Shown here in pieces: positions 36,507-43,492 of a stretch of 43,492 nucleotides of DNA (positions are counted from its first letter, which is position 1; each line of letters starts with the position of its first letter). Source of the stretch: Kitasatospora phosalacinea. Its GTDB lineage: Bacteria; Actinomycetota; Actinomycetes; Streptomycetales; Streptomycetaceae. The stretch spans positions 1 through 43,492 of the forward strand of contig NZ_JNWZ01000060.1 in the NCBI RefSeq assembly GCF_000716545.1, written 5' to 3'. Below the pieces are notes generated by a model. The model saw only the letters and a program-made list of their open reading frames with translations. It did no database searches and had not been told where the DNA came from. Position numbers and translations under genes: made by a program.

Positions 36507-36944
36507 TCAGTCGGTGCCGGCGGGAAAGAGCCGGCCCAGCACGCGCTGGAGGGTGCGCCGGTCCCGGTCGCCGAGGTCGTCCAGCCCGCCGAGGGTGGTC
36601 AGCAGCTCGGCGCGGATCTCCCGGACGGTCCGCTCGCCCTCCTCGGTCAGGGTCACTCTCTTGATCCGCCGGTCGGCCGGGTCGGCCTCGCGGCGGACCA
36701 GGCCGTGCCCCTCCAGCCGGTCGACGATCCCGGTGACGTTGGACGCGTCACAGGCGAGCAGCTCGGCGAGGGTCCGCATGGGCACGGGGCGCCGGAGCAG
36801 GCTCAGCATCTTGCCCTGCATCAGGGTGAGGCCGCGCGCCGCCGCCACGGTGGCGAAGCTCCGGTAGTACGCGGCCGCGGCCTGGGCCAGCTGGTCCATC
36901 AGCTCGACGGACGTGGGCGCGGCGGGCGGGGTGGTGCCGGTCAT
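36507..36944 (-). CDS. MarR-family transcriptional regulator
   Basis: This 145-residue protein has the MarR winged helix: LTLMQGKMLSLLRRPVPMRT, LAELLACDASNVTGIVDRLE (recognition helix) and GHGLVRREADPADRRIKRVT (wing with D-x-R-x-x-K/R) then LTEEG. I chose ATG 36944; in-frame ATG 36974 and TTG 36980 would place the start inside the operator at 36968. It is divergent from the DJ-1/aldehyde dehydrogenase gene, so it probably represses both. No cysteine pair typical of OhrR is visible; the only Cys is in ACDASN (recognition-helix region). Confidence 0.9.
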   Translation of the reverse strand: MTGTTPPAAPTSVELMDQLAQAAAAYYRSFATVAAARGLTLMQGKMLSLLRRPVPMRTLAELLACDASNVTGIVDRLEGHGLVRREADPADRRIKRVTLTEEGERTVREIRAELLTTLGGLDDLGDRDRRTLQRVLGRLFPAGTD

Positions 36945-36967
36945 GGAGCGAGTGTAGGCGGGATTAG

Positions 36968-36980
36968 TTGACATCCTCAA
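36968..36980. promoter_or_regulatory. MarR operator 1, TTGA-N5-TCAA
   Basis: TTGACATCCTCAA is an interrupted palindrome 24 bases upstream of the marR start. The wider word AGTTGACATCCTCAAG is the mirror image of operator 2. Confidence 0.7.
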
Positions 36981-37008
36981 GCATCGCGGCCTACCGTCGA
37001 GGAATTAC

Positions 37009-37021
37009 TTGAGGTCATCAA
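37009..37021. promoter_or_regulatory. MarR operator 2, TTGA-N5-TCAA
   Basis: TTGAGGTCATCAA lies 36 bases upstream of the fusion gene's ATG. The extended CTTGAGGTCATCAACT matches the reverse complement of operator 1 at 13 of 16 positions. Site centres are 41 bases apart, about four helical turns, so dimers would sit on one DNA face. Confidence 0.7.
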
Positions 37022-37056
37022 CTATCGAGGCCCTCAACCCCTCCGGGAGCACCATC

Positions 37057-39054
37057 ATGACCGCAGCCCTCTTCGTCGTCACCGGCGCCACGCACTGGAC
37101 CCTCGCCGACGGCACCGCCCGTCCGACCGGCTACTGGGCCGAGGAACTCGCCGAGCCGCACCGCGTCTTCCGCGAGGCCGGCTACGAGATCACCATCGCC
37201 ACGCCCGGCGGCGTCCCGGCCACCGTCGACCCGGGCAGCCTGACCGCTGCGGCCAACGGCGGCCAGGAGCGGGCCGACTCGATAGCCGCTTACCTCGACT
37301 CCGTCCGCGCCTCGCTCACCCGCCCCACCAGGCTGGAGGACGTCGACCCGGACGCCTACGACCTGGTCTTCTACCCCGGCGGCCACGGCCCCATGGAGGA
37401 TCTCGCGGTCAACGAGGCGTCCGGCCGGATCCTCACCCGCGCCCTCGACTCGGGCCGACCGCTCGGCGTGGTCTGCCACGCACCGGCCGCGCTGCTCGCC
37501 GCGCGCCGCGACGACGGCAGCTGGCCCTTCGCCGGCTACCGGATGACGGCGTTCACCAACGCCGAGGAGACCGCGGCCGGCCTGGCCGCCCGCGCCGAGT
37601 GGCTGCTCCAGGACCGTCTGGTCGAGCTGGGCGCCGACTTCGCCGAGGCCACCCCCTTCGCCCCGCACACCGTCATCGACCGCAACCTGTACACCGGGCA
37701 GAACCCGGCCTCCTCCGCGGCGCTCGCCCACCAGCTGGTCGAAGCCCTCGCCGCCGACGCCGGCACCGTCGTGAAGCGGCTGCGCGACACGTTCCGGTCC
37801 GGCCGCACCAAGCCGCTCACCTGGCGCCTCGCCCAGCTGCGCGCCCTGCGATCGCTGCTCACCGAGCAGTCCGAGGCGTTCCTGGCCGCTCTCCACGCGG
37901 ACCTGGGCAAGAGCGCCACCGAGGCGTACCGCACCGAGGTGGCCTTCACCGTCAACGAGCTCGACCACACGGTGGAGCACCTGGAGGAGTGGCTGCGCCC
38001 GAAGCCGGCCGCCGTGCCCGCCGCCTTCCTCCCGGCCGAGGCCCGGGTGGTCCGCGAGCCGCTCGGCGTGGTCCTGGTCATCGCGCCGTGGAACTATCCG
38101 CTGCAGCTGGCCCTCGCCCCGCTGGTGGGCGCCCTGGCGGCCGGCAACACCGCGGTGGTCAAGCCCAGCGAGCTCGCCCCGGCGACCTCGGCGGCCCTCG
38201 CCCGGCTGCTGCCGCGCTACCTCGACCCCCGGGCCGTCGCCGTCGTCGAGGGCGCCGTCCCGGAGACCACGGCGTTGCTGGAGCAGCGCTTCGACCACAT
38301 CTTCTACACCGGCAACGGCACGGTCGGACGGGTCGTCATGGCGGCGGCGGCCAGGCACCTCACCCCCGTCACCCTGGAACTCGGCGGCAAGAGCCCCGTC
38401 GTGGTCGAGCCCGGTGTCGACCTGGCCGTCACCGCGCAGCGGATCGCCCGGGGCAAGTTCCTCAACGCGGGCCAGACCTGCGTCGCGCCCGACTACGTCC
38501 TGGCCGTCGGCGACACCGCGGCCGCGCTCGAGACCGAGCTCGCCGCCGCCGTCCGCGCGGCCTACGGCGACGACCCGGCCGGGAACCCCGAGTACGGACG
38601 GATCGTCAACGAGCGCCACTTCGACCGGCTCACCGCTCTGCTCGCCGAGGGACGGGTCGTCACCGGCGGCGACCACGACCGCGCCGCCCGCCATCTCGCA
38701 CCCACCGTGCTCGCCGACGTCACGCCCGAGGCTCCGGTGATGCGGGAGGAGATCTTCGGACCGATCCTGCCGATCGTCACCGTGCCCGACCTCGACGCGG
38801 CGATCGCCTTCGTCAACGAGCGCGACAAGCCGCTCGCGCTGTACGCGTTCACCGAGTCCGACCGCACCAAGCAGCGGCTGGCCGAGGAGACCTCCTCCGG
38901 CGCGCTCGTCTTCGGCCTGCCCGTGTCGCACCTGGCAGTACCCGAGCTGCCGTTCGGCGGCGTCGGCGAGAGCGGCACCGGCCGGTACCACGGCGAGTAC
39001 TCCATCGACACCTTCAGCCACACCAAGGCCGTCCTCGACAAGCCGCTCGGCTGA
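37057..39054 (+). CDS. Bifunctional fusion: DJ-1/Hsp31-like domain plus ALDH3-like aldehyde dehydrogenase
   Basis: This 665-residue single chain has no stop or frameshift. Residues 1-230 are a DJ-1/PfpI domain of the Hsp31/glyoxalase-III type: GYWAEELAEPHRVFREAGYE (conserved Glu), YPGGHGPMEDLA, nucleophile elbow GVVCHAPAALL (Cys140, His141) and FTNAEE...PFAPHTVIDRNLYTGQNP. Residues about 240-665 are an ALDH3-like dehydrogenase: PLGVVLVIAPWNYPLQLALA, GNTAVVKPSE, LELGGKSP (Glu441), NAGQTCVAPDY (Cys475) and EEIFGPILPI. The first domain could handle methylglyoxal or act as chaperone/deglycase; the second oxidises aldehydes to acids with NAD(P)+. GGGAG precedes ATG 37057. It is followed by a mycothiol-type enzyme. 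Confidence 0.9.
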   Translation: MTAALFVVTGATHWTLADGTARPTGYWAEELAEPHRVFREAGYEITIATPGGVPATVDPGSLTAAANGGQERADSIAAYLDSVRASLTRPTRLEDVDPDAYDLVFYPGGHGPMEDLAVNEASGRILTRALDSGRPLGVVCHAPAALLAARRDDGSWPFAGYRMTAFTNAEETAAGLAARAEWLLQDRLVELGADFAEATPFAPHTVIDRNLYTGQNPASSAALAHQLVEALAADAGTVVKRLRDTFRSGRTKPLTWRLAQLRALRSLLTEQSEAFLAALHADLGKSATEAYRTEVAFTVNELDHTVEHLEEWLRPKPAAVPAAFLPAEARVVREPLGVVLVIAPWNYPLQLALAPLVGALAAGNTAVVKPSELAPATSAALARLLPRYLDPRAVAVVEGAVPETTALLEQRFDHIFYTGNGTVGRVVMAAAARHLTPVTLELGGKSPVVVEPGVDLAVTAQRIARGKFLNAGQTCVAPDYVLAVGDTAAALETELAAAVRAAYGDDPAGNPEYGRIVNERHFDRLTALLAEGRVVTGGDHDRAARHLAPTVLADVTPEAPVMREEIFGPILPIVTVPDLDAAIAFVNERDKPLALYAFTESDRTKQRLAEETSSGALVFGLPVSHLAVPELPFGGVGESGTGRYHGEYSIDTFSHTKAVLDKPLG

Positions 39055-39125
39055 GCGACCCGACCGGCCTCCCGGGATCCCGTCAGAGCCGTCAGAGCCG
39101 TCGACCCACCGAGAGGAACCGCACG

Positions 39126-39917
39126 ATGAGCACCCCCGACCGCCCCGGCTGCCGGCCGTCCCCGGTCGACCACCGCGCCGCCGTCGCGACCGAGACCGCC
39201 CGGTTCGTCGCGGTGGTCGAGGGCGCCGACCCGACGACCCCGGTGCCCAGCTGCCCGGGCTGGACGCTGGCCGATCTGGTCCGCCACGCCGGCAGCGTGC
39301 AGCGCTGGTTCTCCGTCCTGCTGCGCGGGCGCGTCCAGGAGCCGCCGCGCGGCCGCGACGTCGACCTGCGCCTGCCGTCCGCGGCGGACGGCTGGGCCGA
39401 CTGGCTGGCCGACAGCGCGACCGAGGCGGCGAGCGCCTTCGCGGCGACCGACCCGGACACGCCGATGTGGGCGTGGGGCGCCGATCCGCACGCCCGGTTC
39501 TGGGCGCGCCGGATGCTCTTCGAGACGCTGCTGCACCGGGTCGACGCGGAGCTGGCGCTGGGGATCCGGCCCGAGGTCGACCGTGCGCTCGCCGTCGACG
39601 GCGTGGACGAGTTCCTGGTGGACCTGCCGCACGCCGCCCTGTTCGCCCCCGAGGTGGCCAACCTCCGCGGCGCCGACGAGACCATCCGGTTCCGGTCCGT
39701 CGACGGGGACGGCGACTGGCTGGTCCGGCTGCGGCCCGACGGCTTCGGAGTCGATCCGGCCGGTGAGGGGACGGGCCCCGCCGATGCGACCGTCCGGGCA
39801 GCCGCGGGCGATCTGCTGCTGCTCGTCTACGGCCGCCTGCGCCTCGACGCGGACGCCATCGAGCACACCGGCGACCAGGAGCTGCTGACGCGCTGGTTCT
39901 CCGACTCCGGGTTCTGA
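39126..39917 (+). CDS. Maleylpyruvate isomerase family mycothiol-dependent enzyme
   Basis: This 263-residue protein has the MDMPI/DinB-like four-helix N-terminal domain: VPSCPGWTLADLVRHAGSVQ with RW (metal His), MWAWGADPHARFWARRMLFE and TLLHRVDAELALG (second metal His and acid), followed by a C-terminal SCP2-like part (VRLRPDGFGV, GDLLLLVYGRL). Members use zinc and mycothiol to isomerise or modify small electrophiles in actinobacteria. ATG 39126 has GAGAGGAA upstream. It lies 71 bases after the fusion gene on the same strand and probably shares its transcript, hinting at a thiol-adduct step in aldehyde detoxification. Confidence 0.85.
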   Translation: MSTPDRPGCRPSPVDHRAAVATETARFVAVVEGADPTTPVPSCPGWTLADLVRHAGSVQRWFSVLLRGRVQEPPRGRDVDLRLPSAADGWADWLADSATEAASAFAATDPDTPMWAWGADPHARFWARRMLFETLLHRVDAELALGIRPEVDRALAVDGVDEFLVDLPHAALFAPEVANLRGADETIRFRSVDGDGDWLVRLRPDGFGVDPAGEGTGPADATVRAAAGDLLLLVYGRLRLDADAIEHTGDQELLTRWFSDSGF

Positions 39918-40140
39918 GCGCGGTCGAGCACCCGACCACGACCGGGGGCGCGGACCGGAGACCGGACCGAAACGCTCGAACCACTGGTGACCGGGGCACC
40001 GGAGCCCGGCCGGTCCCCCGTACCCGCGGCAGCGGTCTTGGGCCGTCCGGGTGGCGGATCGCGGGGGAGGCGACCGCACGGGGCGGGGCGGGAACGCATC
40101 GGACCGAGCGTCGGCCGCGACGACGAGAGGGGACCGGTTC

Positions 40141-40689
40141 ATGAGCGCCCGTGCAGAGCAGCGCGGCTCCCCGACCAGAGGTCTGGCACACCGCTGGAGC
40201 CAGGCCGCCGATACCCACCTGACGCCGACCAAGCGGTCCCTCCTGGTGACCTGGACCGCCTTCGGTACCACCTTCGGCGCCGTCCGGCTGATCACCCACG
40301 GCATCCGGGGCGGCTGGCTGCCCTGGGGCAACGTGTCGGCGGGCGGGCACCACCTGCACCACTACAACATCGGCATCGCCACCCTGGCCGGCGTCGGCCT
40401 GGTCGCCGTTCGCGGCGACGAGCAGGCCGTCCGGCATCCGCTGGTCGCCGCGGGCTACGGAGCGGGCACAGCACTGATCGCGGACGAGTTCGCCCTGCTG
40501 CTGGACCTGCAGGACGTGTACTGGACCGAGGAGGGCCGGATCAGCGTGGACGTGGCCCTGGGGATCATGGCCGCCCTCGGCGTCTACCTCACCGCCGCGC
40601 CCTTCTGGCACGAGATCGTCCGGATCACCCACGACCACGTGAGGCGCCGCGCTGCCGCCCTCACGGTGCGCTCGGCGCCGGACGATTGA
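40141..40689 (+). CDS. Integral membrane protein of unknown function
   Basis: This protein has 182 residues. I do not recognise the family. The hydrophilic N-terminus is followed by hydrophobic segments near 35-55 (LLVTWTAFGTTFGAVRLITH), 78-95 (IGIATLAGVGLVAV), 108-125 (AAGYGAGTALIADEFALLLD) and 145-165 (ALGIMAALGVYLTAAPFW). The striking motif is HHLHHYNIG after the first segment, with an acidic pair DEFALLLDLQDVYW later. Clustered His plus Asp/Glu near membrane segments could bind metal. ATG 40141 follows GAGAGGGGA. It stands alone between the mycothiol enzyme and the convergent coiled-coil gene. Confidence 0.65.
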   Translation: MSARAEQRGSPTRGLAHRWSQAADTHLTPTKRSLLVTWTAFGTTFGAVRLITHGIRGGWLPWGNVSAGGHHLHHYNIGIATLAGVGLVAVRGDEQAVRHPLVAAGYGAGTALIADEFALLLDLQDVYWTEEGRISVDVALGIMAALGVYLTAAPFWHEIVRITHDHVRRRAAALTVRSAPDD

Positions 40690-40714
40690 CGCCCTCGGGG
40701 CATCCGGCGGACCG

Positions 40715-41137
40715 TCAGTCCGCCGCGTTCCGGCCCGGACCGGTCTCGGCCGCACGGGCGGCAGACGGCGCGGGCGCCGCAGCTGCCGCCCCTGGGTCGG
40801 CGAGCTCGTCGGCGGGCGCACGCAACCGCGCCACCTCTGCTTCCAGCTCCGCGACACGGGCCTCCAGCACCCGCACGTCGCGGGCCGCGTCCTGGTATCC
40901 CTCCTTGTTGCGCCTGGCGAGGTGCGTGAGGGTGTCCACCCGGTCCGCGAAGGCGTCGCGTTCGGCGACGATCGGCTGGACGACCTGGCCGGCGACGACC
41001 GCCGCGATCCAGTCGACCCATTCGTTGATGCGCCGGGTGCCCGGCGCGCCGATCAGTTCGGCGTCCTGCAGGCCGTTGAGCATCGCTGGTCGGATGGCGT
41101 CGGCGATGCGCTGCTGCGGGCCGGGCTGCTCGGTCAC
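40715..41137 (-). CDS. Hypothetical protein with C-terminal coiled coil
   Basis: This protein has 140 residues and no recognised family. Residues 1-50 (RIADAIRPAMLNGLQDAELI, RRINEWVDWIAAVVAGQVVQ) look helical and amphipathic. Residues 60-105 (DAFADRVDTLTHLARRNKEG, VRVLEARVAELEAEVARL) have regular heptads and probably form a coiled coil. An Ala/Pro-rich tail follows. GTG 41137 has GAGGAG upstream; the longer ORF reading is low-complexity. Convergent with the membrane protein (25 bases apart). Confidence 0.6.
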   Translation of the reverse strand: MTEQPGPQQRIADAIRPAMLNGLQDAELIGAPGTRRINEWVDWIAAVVAGQVVQPIVAERDAFADRVDTLTHLARRNKEGYQDAARDVRVLEARVAELEAEVARLRAPADELADPGAAAAAPAPSAARAAETGPGRNAAD

Positions 41138-42062
41138 GGTTGCTCCTCGGTGACGGGCCGGACGAGTCGGACGGCTTCTCGCCGACCGCTCTGGTGCGGA
41201 TGGTGCCGGAGAAGCGATCTTCCCAGCTGTGAGCCCCCTCCCGCCCGCACCGGCCGCCGGGCGTCGTCCGGTCACCACGCGTCGCGCCCGCGAACCGCCG
41301 CACGATCACCTCGTGCCCACGGCAGCGCGGCGCAGGTCTTCCCGTAGAGGTCGGCGGGCGCGGCGAGCGCTGCCAGCCGGTCGAGCGCGCCGGGTGAAGT
41401 TCCCCCTCGGGGTCGGACGCCGGGAGACCGGGCGGCGCAAGCCCGGGGGAAGCAGCGCCAGGACCGGCGCCCCCGAAGGCGTCCCGGACCTCCGCGCGGG
41501 GCACGGCCGAGTCGCGGCCGTTTCGCGCGGCGTTGTGAAAGCTTCACGTCCGCGCTGTCGCGGCGTTCGGAGGAAAGCACGAACTGCGTGGCGTCAGGAC
41601 GGCGGGAGTGGCGCCTGCGGCGCCTCGACCGCCGACGAGAGAGCGCGTGCACCGACTCCCCGGCGCGCTCCTCGAGTTCGCAACCATCCTCACCGGACGC
41701 CCCCGCACCGAGCCCCGAGCCGGGCAGCACGGCGGGGCCGTCCCCGCCCGTCGCCCGCCCGAACTCCAGGTCGCCCCCACCCGGCCGATGCGCCGCGGAC
41801 GTCCCGTCACCTGCGGTTCCGCGGCCGGAAGGGAGGTTCCGGAGGGTTTCCGGAGGCCCGCGCCTCGCGGGTGCCGCCTGACCGGGCCGATTGTTCGCCG
41901 CCACCGCGAGCTCCGGCGCCGCGGGATTCACCGGCGGACGGACGGGTGGGGGCGGGATGCCGGATCCGACCGCCGGATGCCGCGCAGAGTATTGACAACT
42001 CACAACGCCTGCTGGAGATTTCACTCTGCACGTCCCCGGAAGAGAACGTTTTCGCGGTGAAT
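41138..42062. other. Long region without a recognisable gene
   Basis: These 925 bases carry overlapping open frames on both strands, but all translations are Arg/Pro/Gly low complexity with no family signature and no good ribosome binding site. Two structures stand out: GTGAAAGCTTCAC (41535-41547), a 13-bp interrupted palindrome, and TTGACA at 41992-41997 in a locally AT-richer stretch (to 42065) that may be the -35 element of the GH62 transcript. Confidence 0.5.
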
Positions 42063-42076
42063 TGTTAGCGCTAACA
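42063..42076 (+). promoter_or_regulatory. LacI-type operator upstream of the GH62 gene, perfect palindrome
   Basis: TGTTAGCGCTAACA is a perfect 14-bp palindrome, the symmetric form of the sites at 19193 and 25160, again preceded by T. It lies 379 bases upstream of the GH62 start and just downstream of the TTGACA at 41992, so a bound repressor could block the transcript. Confidence 0.75.
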
Positions 42077-42106
42077 GAACGTGTCACCCCCAGGCCGGTC
42101 TCCCCC

Positions 42107-42262
42107 TGGCGGGCGGCCCGGAACGACGACGGCTCCTACGCCCTGACGAACGTCGCCGGCGGCCGGGCGCTGGAGATCCCCGGCGGTCGGACCGCCAACG
42201 GCGCTCCCGTCCGGAGCCGGGACTCCGACGGCGGTGCCAACCAGCCCTGGACCTTCAAGTGA
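42107..42262 (+). pseudogene. Relic of a ricin-type lectin domain
   Basis: The frame reads WRAARNDDGSYALTNVAGGR and ALEIPGGRTANGAPVRSRDS, then DGGANQPWTFK and TGA. The W...DGSYxLxNxxGxxALxxPGGxTANG pattern with the final NQPW is the last third of a RicinB_lectin_2 domain. No catalytic domain, start codon or ribosome binding site accompanies it. It lies between the LacI-type operator and the GH62 gene and is probably the end of a lost enzyme gene. Confidence 0.6.

Positions 42263-43492
<1,230 letters not shown>

Noticed and set aside
37018..40857. A 1279-codon minus-strand open frame
   Set aside because: It runs antisense through the fusion enzyme, the mycothiol enzyme and the membrane protein. 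Its composition is low-complexity and it has no recognised domain.
41272..42087. Open frames on both strands of the 925-base gap
   Set aside because: Translations are Arg/Pro/Gly-rich with no ribosome binding site or family motif; the two strands give equally poor candidates.

Overview
The window is high-GC DNA from a Streptomycetaceae-like actinomycete (Streptomyces or Kitasatospora type). The evidence is strong G/C bias in third codon positions, frequent GTG/TTG starts, a mycothiol-type enzyme, a DUF4291 protein, a TPR-fused Ser/Thr kinase and secreted glycosidases carrying CBM13 (ricin-type) modules.

Layout. (1) 1-8261 holds housekeeping and accessory genes: the start of an MTA phosphorylase (minus), an alpha/beta hydrolase, a GNAT acetyltransferase, DUF4291, a cytosolic TPR kinase, a secreted serine hydrolase, and a divergent AhpD-like/pirin pair. 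(2) 8262-19150 is a mobile-element zone. It contains a decayed IS630 element with intact ends (8395-9552) sitting exactly in the stop codon of a PD-(D/E)XK-like gene, a RepL-like winged-helix gene, an intact IS110-family element (about 12696-14091) inserted just upstream of a secreted lectin gene, and relics of IS701, IS5 and IS630 transposases and of pntB. A DUF3592-like membrane protein, a DUF1963 protein and a LysR/SDR divergent pair survive among them. (3) 19193-25173 is a secreted hemicellulase group: a GH54 arabinofuranosidase, a beta-helix (GH141-like) enzyme and a CE1-like esterase, each ending in CBM13. (4) 25500-34684 is a minus-strand operon: ABC sugar importer (binding protein plus two permeases, no ATPase), an uncharacterised 661-residue protein, a fuconolactonase-like amidohydrolase, a Zn alcohol dehydrogenase, an SDR and an aldo/keto reductase. 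It is followed by an intact FadR-type regulator and a decayed FadR paralogue. (5) 36507-39917 contains a MarR regulator divergent from a single-chain fusion of a DJ-1/Hsp31 domain with an aldehyde dehydrogenase, then a mycothiol-dependent-type enzyme. (6) 40141-41137 holds a membrane protein and a coiled-coil protein of unknown function. (7) 42063-43492 holds a LacI-type operator, a lectin relic and the start of a CBM13-GH62 arabinofuranosidase.

How it fits together. Three near-identical LacI-type operators (reading TTGTTAGCGCT then CACA or AACA in the direction of the downstream gene) precede the GH54, esterase and GH62 genes. This suggests one arabinoxylan-debranching regulon whose repressor gene lies outside the window. 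The operon in (4) looks like import and oxidative breakdown of a deoxy- or aldose sugar, probably controlled by the adjacent FadR protein through a TGAGT-N3-ACTCA palindrome. The MarR region has two mirrored TTGA-N5-TCAA palindromes with centres 41 bp apart, consistent with aldehyde- or redox-sensing control of the fusion enzyme.

All family assignments are from reading the sequence; no database search was run.
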